A program made the position numbers and the translations under genes. Under the pieces are notes generated by a model. The model ran no database searches. It was not told where the DNA came from and worked only from the letters and a program-made list of their open reading frames with translations. From Cellulomonas avistercoris (GTDB lineage Bacteria; Actinomycetota; Actinomycetes; Actinomycetales; Cellulomonadaceae), in NCBI RefSeq assembly GCF_014836445.1, contig NZ_JACSQV010000003.1, positions 108,729 to 155,138 of the forward strand: a stretch of 46,410 nucleotides of DNA, given 5' to 3'. Below are positions 16,663-23,304 of the stretch, piece after piece. Every line of letters begins with the position of its first letter. Within the stretch, counting starts at the first letter, position 1.

Positions 16663-17316
16663 ATGAGCGAGCTACCCGAGGGCGTCGAGGAGGACCAGGG
16701 CACGACGCGTGCCCCGGCCGGCGAGGACGACGCCGCCCGCAGCGACCGGTTCGAGGCGGAGGCGCTGGTCTACCTGGACCAGCTGTACGGCGCTGCGCTG
16801 CGGATGACGCGCAACCCCGCCGACGCGGAGGACCTGGTCCAGGAGGCCTTCACGAAGGCGTTCGCGGCGTTCCACCAGTACCGCCCGGGCACCAACCTCA
16901 AGGCGTGGCTGTACCGCATCCTCACCAACACGTACATCAACACGTACCGCAAGAAGCAGCGCGAGCCGCAGCAGTCCCGGTCGGAGGAGATCGAGGACTG
17001 GCAGCTGGCGCGTGCGGAGTCGCACACGTCACGTGGCCTGCGCTCGGCCGAGGCCGAGGCGCTGGACCACCTGCCGGACTCCGACGTGAAGGACGCCCTG
17101 CAGCAGATCCCCGAGGACTTCCGCATCGCGGTCTACCTCGCGGACGTCGAGGGCTTCGCGTACAAGGAGATCGCCGAGATCATGGGCACGCCGATCGGGA
17201 CGGTGATGTCCCGCCTGCACCGAGGACGCGCCCAGCTGCGCGAGCTGCTCTCCGATTACGCACGCGGCCGCGGGCTGGCCGGTGCCGCCCCGACGGCCCC
17301 GGACGGTGCACGATGA
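16663..17316 (+). CDS. sigR: ECF sigma factor SigR (SigH in mycobacteria)
   Basis: A 217-residue group 4 sigma factor that directs RNA polymerase to thiol-oxidative and heat-stress genes. Region 2 spans about residues 30-95: [33 protein letters not shown] and [24 protein letters not shown]. Region 4 covers about 140-200: [47 protein letters not shown]. The [29 protein letters not shown] core is that of the SigR/SigH branch. The stop overlaps the RsrA start (ATGA), the standard sigma/anti-sigma coupling. Two promoters are suggested, housekeeping and SigR-dependent. Confidence 0.93.
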   Translation: MSELPEGVEEDQGTTRAPAGEDDAARSDRFEAEALVYLDQLYGAALRMTRNPADAEDLVQEAFTKAFAAFHQYRPGTNLKAWLYRILTNTYINTYRKKQREPQQSRSEEIEDWQLARAESHTSRGLRSAEAEALDHLPDSDVKDALQQIPEDFRIAVYLADVEGFAYKEIAEIMGTPIGTVMSRLHRGRAQLRELLSDYARGRGLAGAAPTAPDGAR

Positions 17317-17612
17317 GCGCCCCCGAGGACGCCGGGCCCGGGCGGGTGGACGGCACCGCCTGCGGGTGCGACGAGGCTGTCGAGCGACTCTGGGAGTACG
17401 TCGACTCCGAGCTGGGCGACCTGGACCAGAAGCGCGTCCAGGCGCACCTCGACGAGTGCGCGCCGTGCCTCGAGGAGGAGCACATCGAGGTGGTCCTCAA
17501 GCAGCTCGTGCGGCGCTGCTGCCAGGAGGAGGCGCCCGCGGCGCTGCGCCTGCGGATCCACGAGCAGCTCAGCGTCCTGCGCCTGCGCGCCGTCGCCGAG
17601 CCGGAGGCCTGA
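17313..17612 (+). CDS. rsrA: Redox-sensing zinc anti-sigma factor RsrA
   Basis: A 99-residue cytoplasmic zinc anti-sigma (ZAS) protein that holds SigR until its thiols are oxidised. The HX3CX2C motif is HLDECAPC at about residues 46-53. Upstream cysteines ([19 protein letters not shown]) supply the fourth zinc ligand. A CC pair (VRRCCQEE) matches the C61/C62 positions of Streptomyces RsrA. All cysteines needed for zinc binding and the trigger disulfide are therefore present. ATG 17313 overlaps the sigR stop by four bases. The gene ends before a strong bidirectional terminator. Confidence 0.93.
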   Translation: MSAPEDAGPGRVDGTACGCDEAVERLWEYVDSELGDLDQKRVQAHLDECAPCLEEEHIEVVLKQLVRRCCQEEAPAALRLRIHEQLSVLRLRAVAEPEA

Positions 17613-17651
17613 CGCCGCGTCGAGCACCGGCTCGGACACCAGGTGGGACGG

Positions 17652-17684
17652 CGACGGGCCCGGAGCGATGCTCCGGGCCCGTCG
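17652..17684. terminator. Strong bidirectional terminator between rsrA and bL37
   Basis: A perfect 15-bp inverted repeat (17652-17666 and 17670-17684) around a three-base GAT loop. It lies between the convergent rsrA and bL37 genes. It lacks a T-run, as is common in GC-rich actinobacteria. Confidence 0.85.
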
Positions 17685-17705
17685 GCACGTCAGGGCGTCG
17701 AACGC

Positions 17706-17780
17706 TCAGGCGTTGGGACGCTTGCCGTGGTTGGCGGCGTTCCCCTTGCGGGAGCGACGCTTGCGGCCACGCTTGCTCAT
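17706..17780 (-). CDS. Ribosomal protein bL37 (24 residues)
   Basis: A 24-codon gene whose product begins MSKRGRKRRSRKGN and ends in AANHGKRPNA. This very basic sequence is the actinobacterial large-subunit microprotein bL37 seen in mycobacterial ribosomes, often annotated as an AURKAIP1/COX24-domain protein. GAGGAG lies eight bases before the ATG. It sits beside sigR/rsrA, as I recall for other actinobacteria, and is shorter than usual gene-calling limits. It has no cysteine, so unlike several other ribosomal paralogues it is not a zinc ribbon. Confidence 0.88.
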   Translation of the reverse strand: MSKRGRKRRSRKGNAANHGKRPNA

Positions 17781-17883
17781 CGCTGGTTCTCCTCGGTTCG
17801 CGGCGCGCGCTCACAACCGCACGCGCCGGGGATATCGCTCCATCGTCCCACACCGCGCGGGTCGCGCGCGCCTCCCGCGTCGC

Positions 17884-17910
17884 TCAAGTGCGGGCACCGG
17901 GATCCCGATA
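17884..17910 (+). promoter_or_regulatory. Possible sigma-28 (FliA/WhiG)-like promoter for pilT
   Basis: TCAA at 17884-17887, then CCGATA at 17905-17910, resembles TAAA-N15-GCCGATAA with one -35 mismatch, imperfect -10 flanks and a spacer one or two bases long. GTG 17919 begins eight bases after CCGATA, so the message may be leaderless. The match could be chance. Confidence 0.3.
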
Positions 17911-17918
17911 CCCCTCAC

Positions 17919-19007
17919 GTGAGCCAGCAGCCGCAGTCCGTGATCCCGTTCCTGCACGCCCTGGCCAGCACCGGGGGCTCCGACCTGCACTGCAAGGTCG
18001 GGTCCGCCCCGCGCGTGCGGGTCGACGGGCGCCTGCGCAAGCTGCAGGCACCGGAGCTGCGGCCGCTGGACACCGAGCGGATGCTCGAGGAGGTGCTCCC
18101 GGACGACCTGGTCGAGAAGTTCCGCGAGACCAAGGAGGCCGACTTCGCGTACTCACTGTCGGGCGTCGGGCGGTTCCGCGTCAACGCCTACCAGGCGCGC
18201 GGGACGTACGGCATGGTGTTCCGCCGGGTCGCGGTGGGAGCGCAGTCGCTCGGTGAGCTGGGGCTGCCGGAGGTCGTCGGCGAGCTCGCGCTCGAGCCGC
18301 GCGGCCTGGTGCTGGTGACGGGCCCGACGGGGTCGGGCAAGACGACGACGCTCGCGTCGATGGTCGACCTCATCAACTCCTACCGCGAGGTCAACATCGT
18401 CACGATCGAGGACCCGATCGAGATCCTGCACTCGGACAAGAAGGCCATCGTGTCCCAGCGCGAGGTGCGCCAGGACACCGCGGACTTCACGGTCGCGCTG
18501 CGTGCGGCCATGCGGCAGGACCCCGACGTCATCCTCGTCGGCGAGATGCGCGACGTCGAGACCGTGCGTGCGGCGCTGTCGGCCGCCGAGACCGGTCACC
18601 TCGTCCTCTCGACGCTCCACACGATCGACGCCGCCGAGACCATCAACCGCATCGTCGACTTCTTCCCGCCGCACGAGCAGAAGCAGGTCCGCATCGCGCT
18701 CGCGCAGTCGCTGCGCGGCATCGTCTCGCAGCGCCTGGTGCGCAAGGCCGACGGCAGCGGGCGCCAGGCGGCGATCGAGGTCATGGTCAACACGGGCCGG
18801 ACGGCCGAGGCGATCATCGAGCCGCAGGAGAACCCGCCGCTGCTGGACCTGATCAAGGACGGCGACTTCTACAAGATGCAGACGTTCGACCAGCACCTGT
18901 ACACGCTCGTGCGCGACGCGGTCGTGACCTACGAGGAGGCGCTGGCCGTGGCGTCGAACCCGCACGACCTGACGGTCGAGCTGCGTGGCGCGGGCATCGT
19001 GGTCTGA
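17919..19007 (+). CDS. pilT: PilT-type twitching/retraction ATPase
   Basis: A 362-residue hexameric ATPase of the PilT/VirB11 family that normally depolymerises type IV pili. The N-terminal domain has GGSDLHCKVGSAPRVRVDGRL. The motor domain has Walker A GPTGSGKTTTLASMVD, the Asp box NIVTIEDPIEILH, Walker B DPDVILVGEMRDVET and the His box GHLVLSTLHT. The classical PilT C-terminal AIRNLIRE motif is not present. Instead it reads LDLIKDGDFYKMQTFDQHL, the form I associate with actinobacterial PilT. No pilin, PilB or PilC is nearby. GTG 17919 is chosen because it is the first residue of the conserved region; there is no ribosome site. Confidence 0.88.
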   Translation: MSQQPQSVIPFLHALASTGGSDLHCKVGSAPRVRVDGRLRKLQAPELRPLDTERMLEEVLPDDLVEKFRETKEADFAYSLSGVGRFRVNAYQARGTYGMVFRRVAVGAQSLGELGLPEVVGELALEPRGLVLVTGPTGSGKTTTLASMVDLINSYREVNIVTIEDPIEILHSDKKAIVSQREVRQDTADFTVALRAAMRQDPDVILVGEMRDVETVRAALSAAETGHLVLSTLHTIDAAETINRIVDFFPPHEQKQVRIALAQSLRGIVSQRLVRKADGSGRQAAIEVMVNTGRTAEAIIEPQENPPLLDLIKDGDFYKMQTFDQHLYTLVRDAVVTYEEALAVASNPHDLTVELRGAGIVV

Positions 19008-19073
19008 CGCGCGCCGCGAGCCCTCGGCGGCCGGTGACCCTGCGGGGCGCCGGCCGTCGTGCTGCCGGGGGTG

Positions 19074-19102
19074 TTGTGCTCTGCGCACTCGCGATATAGC
19101 GT
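19074..19102 (+). promoter_or_regulatory. Promoter of the DUF4097-padR operon
   Basis: TTGTGC (19074-19079) and TAGCGT (19097-19102) are 17 bases apart, a good housekeeping spacing. The -10 lies inside the left arm of the palindrome at 19091-19125, so a protein bound there would block transcription. Confidence 0.55.
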
Positions 19103-19125
19103 GTCTGGATCACACGACATATCGC
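19091..19125. promoter_or_regulatory. Likely PadR operator (14-7-14 inverted repeat)
   Basis: GCGATATAGCGTGT (19091-19104) and ACACGACATATCGC (19112-19125) are inverted copies with 12 of 14 positions paired around a seven-base centre. AT-rich outer arms in this GC-rich genome are unusual. It overlaps the -10 box of the operon that encodes a PadR repressor. Confidence 0.65.
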
Positions 19126-19138
19126 GTTGGAGGTCCTC

Positions 19139-20053
19139 ATGTCCACGGAATCCTGGGTCGTCGCCGGCCCGCAGGTCATCGAGGTCGAGGACGTCCGCGC
19201 GCTGCGCGTCGGGCTCGTCGGCGGACGTCTCGACGTCGTCGCGCACGACGACCCCGACGCGCGTGGTGCGCGCCTCGAGGTGCACCGCGTCGACGGCCGT
19301 CCGCTCGAGGTGACCCTCTCCGACGGCGAGCTGCGCGTCGGGTACAGCTTCACGCTGGGCGGCTGGGAGGGCTTCGTCGAGAAGTTCCGCAACTTCCAGG
19401 ACAAGGACCGCGCCGACGTGCACCTCGCGGTGCCGCGCAGCGTCCTGGCCAAGGTCGCCACCGTGAGCGCCGACGGGCTGGTCGCGGGTCTGCGCGAGGA
19501 CGCGTCGGTGTCGACCGTCTCGGGCTCCGTCGTCGTCGACGACGTGCGCGGCAAGCTCTCGGTCAACACCGTCTCGGGTGACATCGTCGTGCGCCGGCAC
19601 GACGGCGACCTGCGCTTCAACACCGTCTCGGGCGAGATCGCCGCGTCCGGCGACCTGACCCTCGTGCAGGGCAACTCGGTGTCCGGGGCTGTCTCGCTCG
19701 ACGTCGGCACCGGCACGTCCTCGCTGACGGTCACGACGGTCTCGGGCGACCTGACGGTCCGGCTGCCCGAGGCCGCCGGGCTGCAGGTGCGCGCGCAGTC
19801 CGTCTCCGGGCGGCTCGTGGTCGACGGGCGCGAGCACAAGGGCTCCGGCCCGGGTCACCGCACGGTCGACCTCGACGCGGGCGACGGTGGCACGTTCCTC
19901 TCGGCGACGACGGTCACGGGCCATGTCACGGTCCTGCGCGCGCCCGGCGTCGCGGACGACGTCGCGGACGCCGTGCCGGGTGACGTGACGGACGCCGTGC
20001 CGGGTGACGCGACGGGTGACGCGGCCGACGACGTGACGAGCGGCCACGCCTGA
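19139..20053 (+). CDS. DUF4097 beta-strand repeat protein
   Basis: A 304-residue protein with no clear signal peptide or transmembrane helix. After an N-terminal part it has about seven short repeats built on T-V-S-G (STVSGSVV, NTVSGDIV, NTVSGEIA, NSVSGAVS, TTVSGDLT, QSVSGRLV, TTVTGHVT), the mark of DUF4097 (putative adhesin/beta-solenoid). It ends in an acidic Asp/Ala/Val tail with a short internal duplication. The function is unknown. ATG 19139 follows GGAGG directly, so the four-residue longer form is rejected. Its stop overlaps padR by one base, and the pair is probably autoregulated by PadR at the 19091-19125 palindrome. Confidence 0.85.
   Translation: MSTESWVVAGPQVIEVEDVRALRVGLVGGRLDVVAHDDPDARGARLEVHRVDGRPLEVTLSDGELRVGYSFTLGGWEGFVEKFRNFQDKDRADVHLAVPRSVLAKVATVSADGLVAGLREDASVSTVSGSVVVDDVRGKLSVNTVSGDIVVRRHDGDLRFNTVSGEIAASGDLTLVQGNSVSGAVSLDVGTGTSSLTVTTVSGDLTVRLPEAAGLQVRAQSVSGRLVVDGREHKGSGPGHRTVDLDAGDGGTFLSATTVTGHVTVLRAPGVADDVADAVPGDVTDAVPGDATGDAADDVTSGHA
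19965..20009 (+). repeat. 24-base-period direct repeat in the DUF4097 tail
   Basis: Two identical 21-base copies at 19965-19985 and 19989-20009 encode ADAVPGD and TDAVPGD. They fall in the acidic C-terminal tail and keep the frame, so they look like a slippage expansion of a flexible tail. Confidence 0.8.
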
Positions 20054-20658
20054 TGGTCCAGGTCTTCGCGCACGGCCAGCTGCGGCTGTACCTCCTCGCG
20101 CTCCTCGAGGACGGGCCGCGGCACGGCTACGAGCTCATCACCGCGCTGTCGGACCGGTTCGGCGGCACCTACCGGCCCAGCGCCGGCACCGTGTACCCGC
20201 GGCTCGCGCGGCTGGAGGAGGAGGGCCTGGTCCGGCGCTCCGACGAGGGCCGCAAGGCGACGTACACGCTGACCGACGCCGGTCGGGCCGTGCTCGACGA
20301 GCGGCGTGGCGACCTCGCGCACCTCGAGGCCGAGATCTCGGAGACGGTGCGGGCCCAGGCGTCGCAGGTGCGCGACGACGTGCAGGCCGCCATGCGCGGC
20401 CTGCGCGCCGACCTCGCGTCCGCCGCGCAGCGGGCGCGTGACGCGGCGACCCCGGTGTCCGGAGCGCCGGACCCGCAGCGCACGGCGTCCCACCGGCGCC
20501 GCGTCGAGGCGGAGGCCGTCGTGCGGCGCTTCGGCGACGAGGTCCGCGCCGACCTGCGCCGCGCGGACGCCGCTGCGGGCGTCGACGAGCTCACGGTCGA
20601 GACGCTGCGCACGGTGCTGGACACCGCGCTGCGCACGATGCGCTCGACCCTGCGCTGA
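20053..20658 (+). CDS. PadR-family transcriptional regulator
   Basis: A 201-residue repressor. The winged-helix domain covers about residues 1-90: LRLYLLALLEDGPRHGYELITALSDRFGGTYRPSAGTVYPRLARLEEEGLVRR, then ATYTLTDAGRAVLDERR. The C-terminal half is a long, charged, mostly helical region likely to dimerise and sense a ligand, longer than in the smallest PadR proteins. It overlaps the DUF4097 gene (TGATG), and a palindrome covers that operon's -10 box, so negative autoregulation is the simplest reading. The ligand is unknown. Confidence 0.9.
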   Translation: MVQVFAHGQLRLYLLALLEDGPRHGYELITALSDRFGGTYRPSAGTVYPRLARLEEEGLVRRSDEGRKATYTLTDAGRAVLDERRGDLAHLEAEISETVRAQASQVRDDVQAAMRGLRADLASAAQRARDAATPVSGAPDPQRTASHRRRVEAEAVVRRFGDEVRADLRRADAAAGVDELTVETLRTVLDTALRTMRSTLR

Positions 20659-20704
20659 CGCACGCCCGGGCGCGGTGGGGCCGCGACCGACGCGGGTGCG
20701 ACGG

Positions 20705-21199
20705 CTACGCGCGGGAGGGGTGGACGGCGCGCCGGCGGCGGGCGTGACCGGTCCACGCGCGCGCCGCTCCCGCGGACGCGGCACCGACCACGGCCCACAC
20801 CGCCGCGGCGCCGACGTGCCCCACGACGAGCAGGACCGCGGCACCCAGCACGGCACCCGTCACCGCGAACCCGGCGACGTGGCGGGCCTCGGACGTCTCG
20901 TGGCGCAGCAGGTGCGCCGTCGCGATGCCGCCCGGCCAGCCCAGCACGAGCAGCGCGACGAGGTGCAGCGCGTACATCAGGGCGAGGATCGCCGCGGCGG
21001 TGCCGGCGTCCACCGCATCGCCGGGCGCCGGGCGCTCGACGACGACGTACCCGACGTAGAGCACCGCGGCGGCCGCCAGCAGGATCAGCGCGGCGCGCCC
21101 GCACACCTCGAGGACGGCCCGCGGGCCCACGACGCGCGGGCCGGGGGAGCCGAGCCGGGTGCCCGTCGACGTGACGGGCAGGGGCTCAGGCGCCGTCAT
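20705..21199 (-). CDS. Small membrane protein, unknown
   Basis: A 164-residue protein with four predicted helices (about 34-52, 67-88, 108-125 and 128-146) and a basic C-terminus (HARRRRAVHPSRA), so the tail is probably cytoplasmic. I do not recognise a family. Its start overlaps the upstream SGNH-like gene by 14 bases, so the two are translationally coupled. It is convergent with padR. Confidence 0.7.
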   Translation of the reverse strand: MTAPEPLPVTSTGTRLGSPGPRVVGPRAVLEVCGRAALILLAAAAVLYVGYVVVERPAPGDAVDAGTAAAILALMYALHLVALLVLGWPGGIATAHLLRHETSEARHVAGFAVTGAVLGAAVLLVVGHVGAAAVWAVVGAASAGAARAWTGHARRRRAVHPSRA

Positions 21200-21785
21200 C
21201 CGGCAGGCCGAGCCACGCCTGCCACCCGGTGTGCAGGACGAGCCAGGCCATGAGGCCGTAGCCGGCCTGGCCGGGCAGCTGGTGCGGGGAGGTCGCCATG
21301 TCGGCGAGCCACTGGTCGTGCGTGGCGAGCGGCGAGTACATGTCGACGAACGGCACGCGTCGACGTGCCGCGACGTCGCCCAGCGCGGCCGACAGCTCGG
21401 CGAGCCGATCGCCCTCGTGGGGTGCGCCGGGGGGCGGTCCGACGACGAAGGCGGGGATGCGGCGCTGGTCGGCGACGTCCAGCACGTTGGCGAGGTTGAG
21501 CCGGCTGCGCGCGAGCGACAGCCCGGCGGTGATGTCGGCGCGGCCCAGGGCCACGACGAGGCGGTTGTCGGCGTGCGGCGACAGCCGGCGGGAGACCTCG
21601 GCGTCCCAGCGGGCGCCGAGCTCGGTGCTCGTCTCCCCGGGGACGGCCAGGGTGAGGACCGTCAGCGGGTCCGGGGCGGGCGTGCGGGCGGTCACGCGTC
21701 CGACCCACCCGAGGCCCTTGGGGTCGCCCGCGCCGGCCACCAGCTCGTCCCCGACGACCGCGAGGCGCAGCGGCAGCTCACCCAC
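21186..21785 (-). CDS. SGNH/GDSL-fold protein with a degenerate active site
   Basis: A 199-residue cytoplasmic protein with the SGNH-hydrolase layout. The block I position reads VVGDELVAGAGD, where GDSL would put the catalytic Ser. Block III reads VVALGRADI rather than GxND. Block V reads MATSPHQLPGQAGYG, keeping His but lacking the Asp three residues before it. The fold therefore seems kept while the Ser, Asn and Asp are replaced, suggesting a binding or otherwise altered role. GTG 21785 has an AGGAG site about ten bases upstream. It heads a two-gene unit with the membrane protein. Confidence 0.75.
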   Translation of the reverse strand: MGELPLRLAVVGDELVAGAGDPKGLGWVGRVTARTPAPDPLTVLTLAVPGETSTELGARWDAEVSRRLSPHADNRLVVALGRADITAGLSLARSRLNLANVLDVADQRRIPAFVVGPPPGAPHEGDRLAELSAALGDVAARRRVPFVDMYSPLATHDQWLADMATSPHQLPGQAGYGLMAWLVLHTGWQAWLGLPDDGA

Positions 21786-21930
21786 GCAGCATCACTCCTG
21801 CCCATGCCCGCAGCGCCGGTCCGTCCGGTGCCTGCTCGGGCGACAGTCTCTCAGGCGTGGGGCGCCTGGTCGTGCCGTTCGGTGCGCGGGTCGGCCCCGA
21901 GTCGCCCGGCGTCCGGGCGACCGGACCGGG

Positions 21931-22092
21931 TCAGCGGGAGAAGACCTGCGTCAGGGGTGTGCGGTGCGCGTCGTCGAGGTGGGAGGGCGGCGGTTCGCGG
22001 TCGCCCAGGCCGTCGTCGCGCACGGCACGGGCCAGGCCGCCGAGGAGGGCGGCGACGGACAGGGTCGCGAGGAGGAGCCAGAGGATGTCCAT
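21931..22092 (-). CDS. Single-pass membrane microprotein, unknown
   Basis: A 53-residue ORF starting MDILWLLLATLSVAALLGG, one transmembrane helix followed by a basic turn (LARAVRDDG) and a polar tail. It is divergent from the GlxA-type regulator and shares its 93-base control region, which supports a real, regulated gene. No ribosome site is clear before ATG 22092, so confidence is moderate. Confidence 0.5.
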   Translation of the reverse strand: MDILWLLLATLSVAALLGGLARAVRDDGLGDREPPPSHLDDAHRTPLTQVFSR

Positions 22093-22107
22093 GGCAGAAA
22101 CGGTGCT

Positions 22108-22148
22108 CTCATCGATATCGCGCCACGAGTGGCAGATGTGCCGATGAG
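22108..22148. promoter_or_regulatory. Nested inverted repeats between microprotein and GlxA-type regulator
   Basis: CTCATCG (22108-22114) is mirrored by CGATGAG (22142-22148). Inside it GCCAC/GTGGC (22122-22126, 22129-22133) form a tight palindrome. TGGCAG also occurs at 22092-22097 and 22130-22135, with its complement CTGCCA at 22159-22164. These are candidate sites for the AraC-type regulator. Confidence 0.35.
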
Positions 22149-22185
22149 CGTTGAGATCCTGCCATCCACATGCGACCGTGGAGGC

Positions 22186-23193
22186 ATGCTCCGGACCGTC
22201 GCCGTCGTCGCCCTGCCCCACGCCGCGCCGTTCGAGCTCGGCACCGCGTGCGAGGTCTTCGGGATCGATCGTTCCGACACCGGCGGCCCGTCGTTCGACT
22301 TCCGCGTCTGCGGCCCCGTCGCGGGCGCCGTCATGCCCACCAAGGGCGGGTTCTCGATCGTCGTCGAGCACGGCCTCGAGGCGACGCTCGACGCCGACCT
22401 GGTCGTCGTGCCCGCGTACGGGATGCCCGCGGGGCAGGTGCCCGCCGAGGTGCTGACGGCGCTGCGCGACGCCCACGCGCGCGGGGCGTGGATCCTGTCG
22501 ATCTGCAGCGGCGCCTTCGCGCTGGGGGAGGCCGGCCTGCTGGACGGACGGCGCTGCACGACGCACTGGATGCACGCCGCCGAGCTCGCCGCGCGGTTCC
22601 CGGCGGCGACCGTCGACCCCGACGTGCTCTTCGTCGAGGACGGCCGCGTGATCACCGGCGCCGGGACGGCCGCCGGCATCGACGCGTGTCTGCACCTCGT
22701 GCGCCGCGAGCTCGGGGCGGCGGCCGCGAGCAGCGTGGCCCGCCGCATGGTCGTGCCGCCGCAGCGCGACGGCGGCCAGGCGCAGTACGTGGACACGCCG
22801 CTGCCGTCCGTCGCCGACACCCTCGCACCGCTGCTGGCCTGGATGCTGGAGCACCTCGACGAGGAGCTGGGTGTCCCGGTGCTCGCCACGCGCGCGCTCA
22901 TGTCGGAGCGCACCTTCGCGCGCAGGTTCCGCGCGGAGACGGGCGCGACCCCGGCCGCGTGGGTCGCGCGGCAGCGCGTCGGGCGCGCCCAGGAGCTCCT
23001 CGAACGCACCGACGTGCCCGTCGACGAGGTGGCCCGGCGCTGCGGCTTCGGCACCGCCGCGCTCCTGCGCCACCACTTCGCGCGGACGCTCGGCACGACG
23101 CCGCTGGCCTACCGGCGCCGGTTCACGTGCGCGCCGGCCGACGGGTCCGCCGACGGCCGGGACGACGAGGAGCGCTCCGAGCGCGCCTCCTGA
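22186..23193 (+). CDS. GlxA-family AraC-type transcriptional regulator
   Basis: A 335-residue regulator. The N-terminal DJ-1/PfpI-like domain (about 1-185) has VVVPAYGMPAG and the elbow Cys in ILSICSGAFALGEAGLLDGRRCTTHW. The C-terminal AraC domain (about 220-315) has two helix-turn-helix units: LGVPVLATRALMSERTFARRFRAETG and VDEVARRCGFGTAALLRHHFARTLG, ending TTPLAYRRRF. The amidase-like domain in this family is generally a sensor rather than an enzyme. The effector is unknown. ATG 22186 follows GGAGG closely. Divergent transcription of the microprotein at 21931-22092 makes that gene its likely target. Confidence 0.88.
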   Translation: MLRTVAVVALPHAAPFELGTACEVFGIDRSDTGGPSFDFRVCGPVAGAVMPTKGGFSIVVEHGLEATLDADLVVVPAYGMPAGQVPAEVLTALRDAHARGAWILSICSGAFALGEAGLLDGRRCTTHWMHAAELAARFPAATVDPDVLFVEDGRVITGAGTAAGIDACLHLVRRELGAAAASSVARRMVVPPQRDGGQAQYVDTPLPSVADTLAPLLAWMLEHLDEELGVPVLATRALMSERTFARRFRAETGATPAAWVARQRVGRAQELLERTDVPVDEVARRCGFGTAALLRHHFARTLGTTPLAYRRRFTCAPADGSADGRDDEERSERAS

Positions 23194-23250
23194 CGCGGCT
23201 GCCGTCCCGGCGACGCCCGCACGCGGGCGCGCCGGCGGGCAGGACGACGA

Positions 23251-23293
23251 CGGGGCCGGACCGGCTCCCCTGCGGGAGTGCGGTCCGGCCCCG
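23251..23293. terminator. Bidirectional terminator between glxA-type gene and kgd
   Basis: A perfect 13-bp inverted repeat (23251-23263 with 23281-23293). Inside it a second CTCCC/GGGAG stem closes over a short CTGC-type loop, giving a very stable hairpin between convergent genes. Confidence 0.88.
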
Positions 23294-23304
23294 TGGGCGT
23301 CGGC

